Below, piece after piece: positions 33,170 to 44,006 of a stretch of 64,000 bases of DNA. The DNA is taken from positions 57,178,517 through 57,242,516 of the forward strand of contig JASWHV010000003.1 of assembly GCA_030760725.1 (NCBI GenBank). The letters run 5' to 3'. Every line of letters starts with the position of its first letter. Position 1 is the stretch's first letter. The translations under genes and the position numbers were made by a program. The stretch is from Neostapfia colusana. Its lineage: Eukaryota > Streptophyta > Magnoliopsida > Poales > Poaceae. The notes under the pieces were generated by a model. The model was not told where the DNA came from and made no database searches. It worked only from the letters and a program-made list of their open reading frames with translations.

Positions 33170-34594
33170 TGTAAGTGCATCTAGGATATCCCTTGTGGGT
33201 TTTGGCTAATTGATGATGAACATATGAGATCCTAATGAAACTATTAAGATAAGTGCAGGATAAACAATGTGAACTGTCTCGGCACACACAAAAAGGTGAA
33301 AAATAGAGTGGTGCCCGAAAAAGAAGAAGTTAGTGGAATTTAGAGAAGCAAAGTAGATAAAAATGTATAGGTTGTGTGTGAGAGAGACACATCCCAAGAG
33401 CTCATGACTTTGCGTAAGGGTAAGGGGTTTAAAAATCAACTAAAATCCACTGAAAACCGGACTAGTCCATCCATGGACCGGACTAGTCCGTTTAACTCTC
33501 TAAAAGACGCAAACATAGTGCACCGGACTAGTCCGCCTTTTGAACCGGACTAGTCCGGTCAGCTCACTGGAATGCAACCGGACAAGTCCGGTTCTAGACC
33601 GGACTAGTCCGGTCATGTCTCTGTTGTCCTCTTTAGAGGACTACGGACTAGTCCATCCAAGCAACAGGACTAGTCCGCTAAAGTTTCTGAAACCTCATCT
33701 CACATAGCACCGGACAAGTCCGGTTTGTGGACCGGACTAGTCCGGTTAACCCACTGGAAGTAGGCCGGACAAGTCCGATCATATACCTGACTAGTCCGGT
33801 AGTAGGTTTAACAACGGTAACTTTTTGGGAAAGCCTATAAATAGAGGTCCTTCGTCTTTTCCTTAGAAGACACGACTCATACTGTCAAAAACTGAAACCC
33901 TAGCGCCGCCACCTGTCCCAAGAGCCCAAAAACACGTCTCCCCACACATCTAAGGTGCAAAAAGGTGAAGATCAATAAAATACTTGGATTTGGGATTGGG
34001 AGATCGTCGTTCCTTCGTTGTGAGCTCTTGGGGTTTGATCTCTCTACACTCATATTCTGCATTGTAATCTTTTTGAGTGTATTTGATCAACTTCTCATTG
34101 CAATTCTTGTGGGAGCCCTCAACGTGTGAGGTTGCCCCATAAAAACGGTGATTATACTTGATAGTGAAGTCAAGTCGGCCTGTGTGGTGACTTGAAGAGG
34201 GAAAGGGTTGGGAACCCGGCTCTGTGTGAGCTTCCTCAACGAGGACGTAGATCTCTTGGTGAGATCGAACCTCGGTAAAAATTCGTGTCTTTTGTCTCTC
34301 ATTTGTTTTACATCTTGACACATTAGATCACTAGTTTGCTAGTAATCGTTTGAGTTCTTTACAAGTTTGCACGTGCATCCATACAATAAATTTAAGTTAT
34401 AAAAACTGTTGTTCTTATTCCGCTGCTATAAGATAAAACTTGTGAGACACACTTAATCAACTCAAATAATTCAGCACACCGGACTAGTCCGCCCACACAA
34501 CCGGACTAGTCCGGTCAGTCAAATTTCTGACAACTTTATTAAGTGTGCAGGAATTCTTTAAAGGCCTATTCACCCCCCCTCTAGGCCACATTCA
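33170..34594 (+). repeat. Element F 5' LTR (1425 bp) with CCGGACTAGTCCGG repeats
   Basis: TGTAAGTGCATCTAGG to CCACATTCA. It contains about 15 copies of the palindromic core GGACTAGTCC or GGACAAGTCC, mostly in pairs (33440-33800 and 34480-34520). TATA box at 33836. No gene. Confidence 0.88.
33836..33843 (+). promoter_or_regulatory. TATA box of the F LTR
   Basis: TATAAATA in aagcctataaatagaggtcc, just downstream of the palindrome cluster. Confidence 0.8.
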
Positions 34595-34596
34595 AT

Positions 34597-34608
34597 TGGT
34601 ATCAGAGC
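34597..34608 (+). other. Primer-binding site of element F
   Basis: TGGTATCAGAGC, perfect initiator-Met tRNA type site, two bases after the LTR end. Confidence 0.93.
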
Positions 34609-34648
34609 CAAGTTCTCCATCAACGAGACTCACATCTCGGAGAGATCA

Positions 34649-36908
34649 ATGGCCTCTGAGAAGAACAACGATATCCCGAAGACGAGCAACAACGATGAGG
34701 AGCAAGAAGTCAAAGCCTTTGATGTGCTGAAAGAAAACCCACATGACGATGAAGAAGTGAGGCAGCTAAAAGCACTCCTGAGAAAGAAACTGCTGGCACA
34801 AAAAGGAAAAGAGGAAGAAAAGACGATGGGGAGTGGTCATCACGACTACTCCCGGTATCCTTACAACTACAACCGACTCAATTCAAATAATCATTATCTC
34901 TCTATTCCTATGGGAAGGCCTCCACAGTTTGATGGAAGTGACTGCACCATGTGGAAGTACAACATGAAGATGCATCTGATATCCCTGAACCCTAGTCTGT
35001 GGCACATTGTTTGCACAGGCATCGATATTCCGGACACGGATGATGAACTCACCCCAGAACAAGAACAGGAGATTCACAGAAACGCACAAGCCGTCGCCGT
35101 GATCACATCATCACTAAGCAGAGAGGAATTCACCAAGATCGATGGGTTAGAAAGTGCAAAAGAAATCTGGGATACCCTCAAGACAGCTCACGAAGGAAAT
35201 AGGTCAGTTCGTGAAGCCAAAATCGAAATGCTTGAAGGAGAGTTGGGAAGATTTGCTATTGAAGAAGGCGAATCACCTCAAGACATGTACAACCGGATGA
35301 AAGCACTCATCAACAGAATTCATGTTTATGGAAGTAAGAAATGGACAGATCACGAAGTGGTCAAAAGAATGATTAGAGCCTTCATGCCAAGAAACGTCAC
35401 ACTTTGCTCAATGATTAGAGAAAGCCCCGGGTTTCACAAAATGACTCCCGATGAGTTATTGGGAAAGATCATAAATCATGAAATGATGGAGAAAGAGGCT
35501 CAATACGTCAAAGACTTAGCCGAGCTCACCTCTTCTAAAAAGAAAGAAGTTGCCCTCAAAGCAACGTGCAGACCCAAACTCAAAGAAACTCGTGAAGACC
35601 AAGACGATGGAGATACAAGCGACGAAAGCACCAATCTTGATGACGAAGAAATGGTACTCTTCATCAAAAAGTTCAAACGCATGATGAAGAGAAGACACGG
35701 CAACAATTCACATGAAGGCAAAAGCAAGGATAAAGGAAAATCCAAGGCTCGACGCACTTGCTACAACTGCGGAGAGTATGGTCACTTCATGGTGGACTGT
35801 ACTTATGAGGAAAACAAAAAGAAGAAGGAAACAAGATCTCAAGAAAAGAAAAATTTCAGAAAAAGAAGACAAGCCCATCAAGCTCACATTGGGAAGGAGT
35901 GGGACTCAAATGACGAGTCCTCCTCCGATGAAGAAGAAGAGATGGCCACTATCGCAGTCAAGAAACCAACTATGAGAGTCACACTCTTTCCGAACATGGG
36001 AGGACGGGACATGAACATCCACACTTGTCTTATGGCTAAGGAAGGCAAGAAAAAGGTTAGACTTACTCCTCCTATACTAAATTCCTCCATTGATGACTTT
36101 GATAGCTCTAGTGATAATGAAGAATTATTTAGAGGGCTAAGTAAAATTGCTTTAAAGAAAATGGAAATGTTGTCGAACGAAATCTTTGAAAAGGAAGAAC
36201 TTGTCAACCGACAAGAAGATATGCTCATCCGTGAGAGGAAGAGATATCAAGAAGTTGAAAAGCTTCTTGAGCTTGAAAGAGAGAAGAACGAGTCACTTGA
36301 GTTTGAGTAAGGAAACTTACTCAAAGTTAGAGGACTCGCACATTGCAATCAAGGAAGAACTTGCTAACTTGTCAAAAGTTAACAAAATCCTTGAGGTGCA
36401 AGTTGAGTCGCTCAAACAAAGTGACTCCTCTTCCTCCAAGAGCTCTTCCTCCAAAGATATGCGCTCGAAAACAGTAAGAACCTGAACTTGCTCTAGTAAG
36501 AAGAATGTAATTTCTAATGCTTTAACCCCACATGACATGCATTCTTCTCAAAACGGCATCTTTGATAAGGAGAAGATCAAATATGCAAGAAGTGCATATA
36601 TGATCACTAGACCTTCCAATGTCAAAGATGGACTTGGCTTCGACAGGAATAAACACATGTCTACTTCTAATCATGCTAAGAATAGAATTATTTTTGCTAA
36701 AGAAAAATCCCATGAATCTGAGCTACAAACACTATTCCATACATTTGATGCTTCTTATGTTCTCATGAAAAACAAGTATGGAAAAGTCATTGCTAAATAT
36801 ACAGGGCCACGCCACAAGAATTTAAAAACTTGTGTGTGGGTGCCCAAGACTCTTGTGACTAACCTGAGAGGACCCAAGCAAGCTTGGGTACCTAAAACCC
36901 AGAAATAA
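34649..36908 (+). pseudogene. gag: Element F gag, nearly complete with one shift and one stop
   Basis: ATG at 34649. Residues 1-60 are charged. The copia Gag core runs from RPPQFDGSDCTMWKYNMKM through WDTLKTAHEGNRSVREAK and GESPQDMYNRMKALI to the KMTPDELLGKII motif. The zinc knuckle is CYNCGEYGHFMVDC near 35759-35800. A Ser/Asp/Glu-rich coiled-coil tail follows. The frame ends early at 36308-36310 through a shift; the C-terminal part goes on in another frame (KETYSKLEDSHIAIKEEL), meets TGA at 36483-36485 and ends WVPKTQK with TAA at 36906-36908. Gag builds the particle; this copy needs two repairs to be whole. Confidence 0.9.
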
Positions 36909-36921
36909 TTCTATTTTGCAG
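36907..36921 (+). promoter_or_regulatory. Splice-acceptor-like sequence at the F gag/pol boundary
   Basis: aattctattttgcag directly after the gag TAA and in front of the pol frame, which has no ATG near its start. Pol might be made by splicing, readthrough or shifting. Not proven. Confidence 0.4.
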
Positions 36922-39897
36922 GATTACTCCTCCGGTGGATCTAAGTGGGTGCTAGATAGCGGATGCACAAATCATATGACCGGAGAGAGAAGTATATTTG
37001 TGGAATACGAGTGCAACAAGGATCCAAGTGAAGGTATATACTTTGGAGATAATAGCCAAGGAAAGGTCCTTGGTAGTGGTAACATTGAAATATCCTCTCA
37101 ACACACCCTATCTAATGTTTTACATGTAGACTCTCTAGATTATAATCTTTTATCAATATCTCAACTATGCGACAAAGGTTACAACTGTTTATTCACTAAT
37201 GAGGGTGTGACCGTCTTTAGAAGAAGCGATGGCTCGATTGCATTCAAGGGATTGTTGAAGGGAAAGCTTTATCTTGTTGACTTCAACAAAGAAAAAGCCG
37301 AACTCAACGCTTGCTTGGTTGCTAAGACCAACATGGGATGGCTGTGGCATAGACGGCTAGCCCATGTTGGAATGAGAAATCTGCAGAAACTTCTAAAAGG
37401 TGGTCACATCCGTGGTCTTAAGGATGTGGTTTTTGAAAAAGACAGGCCGTGCAGCGCTTGTCAAGCAGGAAAACAGGTTGGAGCACCACACCCCGCCAAG
37501 AATGTGATGACCACCGCTAAACCGCTGGAACTTCTCCACATGGATCTCTTTGGTCCAATTGCGTACATCAGCATCGGCGGTAACAAATACGGTTTAGTAA
37601 TTGTTGATGTTTTTTCAAGATTTACCTGGGTATTTTTCTTGTATGATAAATCAGAAACTCAAGGAATCCTCAAGAAGTTCTTGAAAATAGCTCAAAATGA
37701 ATTCTCATCAACCGTAAAGAATATCAGAAGTGACAATGGGACAGAATTCAAGAACACCCAAGTTGAAGAATATCTCAATGAAGAAGGTATAAAGCATGAA
37801 TTCTTGGCACCCTATTCTCCTCAACAGAACGGGGTGGCCGAAAGGAAGAACAGAACATTGATCGAAATGGCGAGAACAATGTTGGATGAATACAAGACGT
37901 CAGACCGGTTTTGGGCAGAAGCGGTGAACACCGCTTGTCATGCCACAAATCGGTTGTACCTTCATCGACTTCTGAAGAAAACTCCATATGAGCTTCTCAC
38001 GGATAAGGAGGAAGCTCCATGTGAAGCGCTGAAGAAAATGACACTTGGTGATATCCTACCACGAGAGGAGACACAAGATGAATTTCAACAAGGAAGCAAT
38101 GATCAAGGGGGAGCTCCTACACAAGATCAAGTTGAGGAAGATCAAGAAAATCAAGATGATCATGGAAGCAATGATCTAGGGGGAGACATGACACATGAAG
38201 ACAATGAAGAACAAACAACTATACAAATTCCACACCCTAGAGTACATCAGTGTGTGCAAAGGGACCATCCTGTCAACAATATCATTGGAGATATTGCTAA
38301 GGGAGTAACTACTAGATCTCAAATTGCAAATTTTTGTGAACATTATTCTTTTGTGTCTTTTCTGGAGCCATACAGGGTAGAAGAAGCCTTAAGGGATCCA
38401 GACTTGGTGATTGCGATGCAAGAGGAGCTGAACAACTTCAAAAGAAATGAAGTGTGGGAGCTGGTGGAAAGACCAAGGGCGAACATCGTTGGAACCAAAT
38501 GGGTCTTTCGGAATAAGCAAGATGAACATGGAGTAGTGACAAGAAATAAAGCAAGGTTGGTGGCCAAAGGTTATTCTCAAGTGGAAGGTTTGGATTTCGA
38601 TGAAACCTTCGCTCCTGTAGCTAGACTTGAGTCCATTCGCATTTTATTGGCATATGCTACTCATCATAATTTTAAGTTGTATCAAATGGACGTCAAGAGT
38701 GCCTTTCTAAAAGGTCCGATAAAGGAGGAAGTCTATGTAGAGCAGCCACCGGGGTTCGAAGATCAGAAGTATCCCAACCATGTCTATAAACTGCGTAAGG
38801 CTCTCTATGGCCTCAAACAGGCTCCTCGAGCCTGGTATGAGTGCCTTAGAGATTTTCTGATTCAAAATGGATTCAAAATTGGTAAAGCAGACTATACACT
38901 CTTTGCTAAACATTTTGATGATCATTTATTCGTATGTCAAATTTATGTTGATGACATTATCTTTGGATCCACTAACAAGTCCTTCTGTGAAGAATTTAGC
39001 AAAATAATGACAGACAGGTTCGAGATGTCAATGATGGGTGAATTGAAGTTCTTCTTGGGATTTCAAGTGAAGCAACTGAGAGAAGGTACATTTATAAGCC
39101 AAACTAAATATACACAAGACATTCTCAAGAAATTCAATATGGACAAAGCCAAGCCCATCAAGACACCCATGGCCATCAACGGACATCTAGACCTCAATGA
39201 AGACGGTCCAAATGTGGACCAAAAGGTATATCGGTCCATGATTGGCTCCTTACTATACTTATGTGCATCTAGGCTAGATATTATGCTTAGTGTTTGCATG
39301 TGTGCAAGGTTTCAAGCCGCACCTAAAGAGTGTCACTTAATTGCTGTAAAAAGAATCTTAAGGTATCTTGTGCACACACCCAACTTGGGCCTTTGGTATC
39401 CCAAAGGATCCAAGTTTAACTTGATAGGGTACTCCGACGCTGACTATGCAGGATGCAAAGTCGATAGAAAGAGCACGTCAGGGACTTGTCAATTTCTTGG
39501 TAGGTCTCTAGTTTCTTGGTCATCTAAAAAGCAAAACTCCATTGCTCTTTCCACAGCGGAAGCAGAGTATGTTGCAGCCGGTAGTTGCTGTGCGCAACTG
39601 CTTTGGATGCAACAAACTCTTAAGGACTACGGCTACAATCTAAGTCATATCCCGCTTCTATGCGATAATGAAAGTGCTATAAAGATTGCACACAACCCGG
39701 TAGAGCACTCAAGAACTAAGCACATAGACATCCGTCATCACTTTCTTAGAGATCATTCATTAAAAGGTGACATAGCTATTTCACATGTTAGGACTGAAAA
39801 ACAACTTGCAGATATTTTTACCAAACCATTAGATGAGAAAAGGTTCTGTGAACTAAGAAATGAGCTAAACATTCTTGACTCTCGAAATGTGGCTTGA
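36922..39897 (+). CDS. pol: Element F pol: protease, integrase, RT and RNase H in one open frame
   Basis: The frame is open for 993 codons from 36916 and has no upstream ATG. Protease: KWVLDSGCTNHMTG. Integrase: HRRLAHVGM and CSACQAGK (zinc site), then HMDLFGP, RSDNGTEF and QQNGVAERKN (the D, D and E residues). Right after TPYELLT the frame jumps to EEAPCEALKKMTLGD at about 38000, lacking the 80-90 residues expected in relatives; the deletion keeps frame. RT: FDETFAPVARLESIR, MDVKSAFLKG and the catalytic YVDDIIFGS. RNase H: YSDADYAG, STAEAEYVA, DNESAIKIA and HIDIRHHFLRD. Ends TGA at 39895-39897. The best preserved gene here, but the integrase C-terminal region is missing. Confidence 0.93.
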   Translation, partial: DYSSGGSKWVLDSGCTNHMTGERSIFVEYECNKDPSEGIYFGDNSQGKVLGSGNIEISSQHTLSNVLHVDSLDYNLLSISQLCDKGYNCLFTNEGVTVFRRSDGSIAFKGLLKGKLYLVDFNKEKAELNACLVAKTNMGWLWHRRLAHVGMRNLQKLLKGGHIRGLKDVVFEKDRPCSACQAGKQVGAPHPAKNVMTTAKPLELLHMDLFGPIAYISIGGNKYGLVIVDVFSRFTWVFFLYDKSETQGILKKFLKIAQNEFSSTVKNIRSDNGTEFKNTQVEEYLNEEGIKHEFLAPYSPQQNGVAERKNRTLIEMARTMLDEYKTSDRFWAEAVNTACHATNRLYLHRLLKKTPYELLTDKEEAPCEALKKMTLGDILPREETQDEFQQGSNDQGGAPTQDQVEEDQENQDDHGSNDLGGDMTHEDNEEQTTIQIPHPRVHQCVQRDHPVNNIIGDIAKGVTTRSQIANFCEHYSFVSFLEPYRVEEALRDPDLVIAMQEELNNFKRNEVWELVERPRANIVGTKWVFRNKQDEHGVVTRNKARLVAKGYSQVEGLDFDETFAPVARLESIRILLAYATHHNFKLYQMDVKSAFLKGPIKEEVYVEQPPGFEDQKYPNHVYKLRKALYGLKQAPRAWYECLRDFLIQNGFKIGKADYTLFAKHFDDHLFVCQIYVDDIIFGSTNKSFCEEFSKIMTDRFEMSMMGELKFFLGFQVKQLREGTFISQTKYTQDILKKFNMDKAKPIKTPMAINGHLDLNEDGPNVDQKVYRSMIGSLLYLCASRLDIMLSVCMCARFQAAPKECHLIAVKRILRYLVHTPNLGLWYPKGSKFNLIGYSDADYAGCKVDRKSTSGTCQFLGRSLVSWSSKKQNSIALSTAEAEYVAAGSCCAQLLWMQQTLKDYGYNLSHIPLLCDNESAIKIAHNPVEHSRTKHIDIRHHFLRDHSLKGDIAISHVRTEKQLADIFTKPLDEKRFCELRNELNILDSRNVA

Positions 39898-40778
39898 AAC
39901 ATTGCATACCTGGTTGCAACTTAAATTGTTCCTCCGTATTGTCAAAAATGCTCCTCCTCTCCTCTGTACTCAGAAAACTATTCTTAATGAATAAATCTTG
40001 TGGATTATGACCATTGTTTGATTGTTGATTGCCTACTGGTCGTAATCACCAAGACTACTTGCAAAATTGTTGTCCTTGGATCACTATTAGTTATATATAT
40101 ATATATATCAAGTCTGTTGGAAACGGACAGACAACAATTAGGTTAACTCAGACAACAATTAGGTTAACTCAGGGGTACCGGACTAGTCCGCTACCAGGAC
40201 CGGACTAGTCCGGTCAGTCGCATATAAAAGCAGTTAGCCGGACCAAACGCCTCCCTCTCCACTCATAAGCACTTTGTCTCACCCTCTCTCCTAAACCCTA
40301 GCTCTCAAAGTGATTCTCGAGTTGAGCCCTCAAACTCGGAGTTTTCTCCGTGAAAAAGCCTCTTCTCGACGAGGGGATCCTACTTTCCAGACTCATCCGG
40401 ACTGATTTCCACTCCTTCAACGCGAATCTTCAAATCTTGGTAAATCCCCCCAAAAACCAAAATCTCAATTTTTGAAGCTCTAGCTAGTTTCCTTTGATTT
40501 CAAAAGGATGTACATTGCATAAATAGATGTATTCCCACCACTTTCCTATCCTTGTGTCCTTAGATAGGAGATTTGCCTCAAATGAAACATTCAATTTAGG
40601 GTTCTTATGCTAGGCCGGACTAGTCCGGCGTTCAGATGCGGACAAGTCCGGTCCACCGGACTAGTCCGCACTCTGAAACCGGACAAGTCCGGTCTCTGAC
40701 AGCTGAACTCCTACATTCCCATTTGAAGTAGATAATGCGTCCGTTTGCATCTAATCCTTAAACTCCTTATCAGGCATC
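39898..40778 (+). other. Spacer between F pol and the extra ORF, with gene-like 5' structure
   Basis: No gene. It holds an AT repeat (40091-40108), a 21-bp unit repeated twice (about 40130-40171, acaacaattaggttaactc), six more GGACTAGTCC-type palindromes (about 40178-40215 and 40614-40695), a TATA box at 40222, and a candidate 5'-UTR intron from GTAAAT at 40440 to CAG ending at 40773, just before the ATG. Confidence 0.65.
40222..40229 (+). promoter_or_regulatory. Internal TATA box upstream of the F extra ORF
   Basis: ATATAAAA in gtcgcatataaaagcagtt, followed about 60-90 nt later by ctaaaccctag-type leader sequence typical of plant 5' UTRs. It would give the 3' gene its own transcript. Confidence 0.55.
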
Positions 40779-42190
40779 ATGTCTTCAGGATCAGATGACG
40801 ACTCTTTTCACATTGACGAAGAAGTTCAACATGAAAGAGTGAGGAGAGCTAAGGAGGGAGTGATGAAGAAGAGACATGATGTCAATGCTCACTCTCCACC
40901 CTCTGACGACAATTTACCTAAGAAGAGGAAAGTCATTATCAAAAGGCCTCAAAGGAAAGATGCTGCTGAGGGCTCGTCAGGGCCAAGAAGAGTTCTCAAT
41001 AAAGGGAAGGGACTTGCTAGTGGCCCCATTGGGCCTCTGAAATTGAAAAATCCCGTTCACCGCAACAGGCAGCCTTCAAGTGAGGATTTCACTGGAAAAG
41101 GGAATGAGCTAGCTGATAACTTCAGGAAGATTGAAGTGTATGGCCGACCTAAACAATGTTCTGATCCTAGGTTCTGGAGCAACTTCCATGCAGACTACTA
41201 CGAGCACATGTACATGAAGATGAAGAATCCCGTAGTAGAGAGTCAATGGCTGAATGTTGACTACCTGAAGTCGAAGAAGTATCCCGCCTTTCGTGAGATG
41301 GTGGAGGCCTTAGAGAGGCACGGTCTGACGGACCTGCTATCCTTTGAGTATGACTGGAACAATGAAGTCATTACCCAGTTTTACTCCACTCTCTACTTTG
41401 CTCGGGATGATGGAGACAGTCTTACTTGGATGACTCATGGTTCAAGGTATAGTATCACTTATGATGAATTTGCTAGGATTCTTCACCTCCAAAACACTTT
41501 GGATCATGAACTGGTCATTCATAATCTGAAACCCCTGGAGAAGGAGGAACTTGAATTTCTCTATGACACAAGGATGCCATATGTCCCTCCAACCATCAAA
41601 TATCTAAAGTCCTTCTTTGTGGTTCTAAATAAAGTCTTGAGAAAGATGATAGCTCCGAAGGATGGAGATGCAGGAACTATACAAGGAACCTTGAGGACTC
41701 TCATGAAAGTCATTAGTGGGAGGAGACCATTCAATGTCTTTGAGTATATCTACAACGACATTGTGAACATCTCAATTACCCCCAATAGGTCCTGTGGATA
41801 CGCACCGTATATCATGTACATGATCGAGAAGGTGACAGGACTCGAGTTTGTCAAGGATGTCAAGCATACGGGGTTGGAGCCGCAAAAACCCACCGAGTAC
41901 ACTCTCCCTCCGGCTCCAACTGCCCCGTCCTCTCCACCAGTGGAGAGGAGATCAAAGCAAGCTCATGATGACACTAGGTCTGCAGCTGCTCCTCCTGGTT
42001 CTCCACCTGCCCAAGAATCATCTAGCGGCATCCTCAAGATGCTCTCCTCTATCTTTGCCTGCTGCCATAAGATCGAAGACAGGCAACGCAAAGAAAAGCT
42101 TGCAAGGAAGAGACATCAACAGTACGTCAATGCAAATATCAAGTCTATCTGTGCAAAGCTTGAGATTGAGCCTGTTGGATCCGGTATATG
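40779..42190 (+). CDS. Extra 3' ORF of element F, fused to E sequence at its end
   Basis: ATG at 40779 (MSSGSDDDSFHIDEEVQHER). The N-terminus is acidic, then strongly basic (KKRKVIIKRPQRKD, which looks like a nuclear localisation signal). The middle, with LLSFEYDWNNEVITQFYSTL and YSITYDEFARILHLQNTL, resembles the plant transposon protein domain found in 3' ORFs of SIRE/Maximus elements (from memory). A Pro/Ser-rich linker and a basic coiled-coil end follow. After about codon 470 the frame runs into E-derived DNA and stops at 42366-42368, so the native end is lost. No transmembrane segment is seen, so an envelope role is not supported. Confidence 0.72.
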
Positions 42191-42195
42191 GGGCT

Positions 42196-42814
42196 TGGGC
42201 AATTCAGTGCGCCCGGCGCTGGTGGTCCGGCTCCCTCTGAGATTAGGGTATGACCGTTCGACCCTTAGTACTGGACCAACTGGCATCGCACCACCTGACT
42301 GGGGGAGGCCCGAGAGGCCCGCTGGCCATTGGCAGGTGCCTCAAGCGCGACTGTCTTCGGTAGGATAGCAAATGCCGACTAGGGATGAGAATGGGAAAAG
42401 AGAGCTGAGTGTATGGTGAGCATACACAGAAAGTGCGGTCATAAAAATTAATGCATAATTAAATGAGCACAAGGGTAAGAGCAAAGCAGGACAGGTTTCT
42501 TTCCATATCAATATCCATAGGAGGAAGGTAGGCTAAACATGGAGGCAATGACCCGACCTATTAAGAAGGGAAGCAAGACTCTACGCGCTTAGGGTCGGAA
42601 CCAGGCCAAGCTGAACGTAGTCCTGGACCATCCCCTGAGGCTTAGCTGCTCCGAGCACTGTTCCTGGACTCTATGGAATCTATTACAGAAAGAAAAGGTA
42701 CTGTCCTACTATTGCTCTAGGGATAGAACTTACGGAGGTGTTCTATGTTCCAAGGGTTCGGGAGCGGATCCCCATCCTCGGTGGAAAGGCGTACGCACCC
42801 GGGGCGGCAAACTT
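42196..42814 (-). other. Element E sequence downstream of pol
   Basis: Non-coding remainder of the E 3' region between the F junction and the end of integrase. No gene or clear repeat seen. Confidence 0.5.
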
Positions 42815-43927
42815 TCATGACTCAGAAGGGACCTTCCCAGCTGGGGGAGAGTTTGTCGGTCCCTTCGTGAGAAAGTATGCGCCGTAGAACCAGGTCGCCT
42901 TCTTGCAGCTCCCGAACACGCACAGACCTTTGGTGGTAGCGCCGCAGCGTTTGCCGGTATCGTGCGTTGTGGAGCGCTGCGTGTAATCGAGCCTCGTCGA
43001 TGAGGTCGATGTCTTCACGCCGGAGGTTGTCCTGCGTGGCTTCATCGTAAGCTCGGACACGGAGAGACCGCATGGTGATCTCTGGGGAAGCACAGCTTCG
43101 GCCCCATATACCATGAAGAAGGGTGTCTCTCCGGTGGCCCGGCTTTGGGATGTCCGGTTAGCCCACAATATGCTCGGAAGCTCGTCTACCCACTTGGCGC
43201 CATGTTTCTTCAAGCCGGCATAGGTGCGAGTCTTGAGGCCCCGAAGGATCTCGGCGTTGGCCCTCTCGACCTGCCCATTGCTCTTTGGGTGAGCAACGGA
43301 GGCATAGCACACCTAGATGCCGAGGTCTTCGCAGTAGTCTTGGAACGCTGCGTTGGTGAACTGGGTCCTGTTGTCGGTGATGATTCTGTTCGGGACCCCG
43401 AACCGGCAGACGATCGACTTGATGAACTTTACTACAGATTGCTTGTTGATGGTGACGACGGGTGTAGCTTCCGGCCACTTGGTGAACTTGTCGATGGTGA
43501 AGTAGAGGTACCGGAATCCCCCGACGGCTTTGGGGAATGGTCCCAGGATGTCCAACCTCCATACGGCAAACGGCCACGAGGGCGGGATCATCTGAACCGC
43601 CTGAGCCGGTGTGTGGATCTGCTTGGCGTGGAACTGGCACGCCTTGCAGTTCTCGACCAGCTTGACGGCATTCTGGAGTGCTGTCGGCCAGTAGAAGCCA
43701 TGCCGAAAGGCTTTACCGACGAGCGTGTGTGAGGAAGAGTGACTCCCACATTCGCCTCCATGGATCTCAGCGAGCAAGTCGCAGCCTTCCCCCTGGGTTA
43801 TGCACCGCAATAGGACGTGGTTGGCACCACGCCGGTAGAGATCCCTTTCTACCAGCACGTATCTTTTAGCCATGCGCACGATCCGTTCAGCGGATACACG
43901 TTCATCAGGGAGGATGTTGTATTTCAA
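42815..43927 (-). pseudogene. Element E integrase, broken
   Basis: Zinc site: EIHGGECGSHSSSHTLVG and CKACQFHAK. Core: WRLDILGPFP (Asp), IITDNRTQF (Asp; the usual TDNGTQF has Arg), then DLGI and an in-frame TAG at 43313-43315, and HPKSNGQVERANAEI with the third Glu. WANRTSQSRATGETPF and YGAEAVLP follow, then a 1-bp shift near 43080, after which MRSLRVRAYDEAT and ELQEGDLVLRRIL continue. There is no chromodomain, as expected for Tat elements. Confidence 0.87.
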
Positions 43928-44006
43928 GTAGTCCCGGATCTCCGTGATCCATGCATCGGGTCTGACTTAAGCTTCTAGATCTTGAGCGCTGGGTTGCACG
44001 GAGTCC

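Larger units (their letters stand above)
33170..42195 (+). mobile_element. Element F: SIRE/Maximus-type Ty1/copia element without 3' LTR
   Basis: 5' LTR, PBS, gag, pol in copia order (protease, integrase, RT, RNase H), a 0.9-kb spacer and an extra 3' ORF. Integrase before RT defines copia; the 553-codon gag and the extra ORF fit the SIRE/Maximus lineage. It lies in E's antisense ORF. The right end of F and the rest of E's ORF are both missing, so one deletion near 42195 removed the F 3' LTR and adjoining E sequence. Confidence 0.88.

Noticed and set aside
40779..42368. F extra ORF as an envelope gene
   Set aside because: No signal peptide, transmembrane segment or cleavage site; basic nuclear-type N-terminus.
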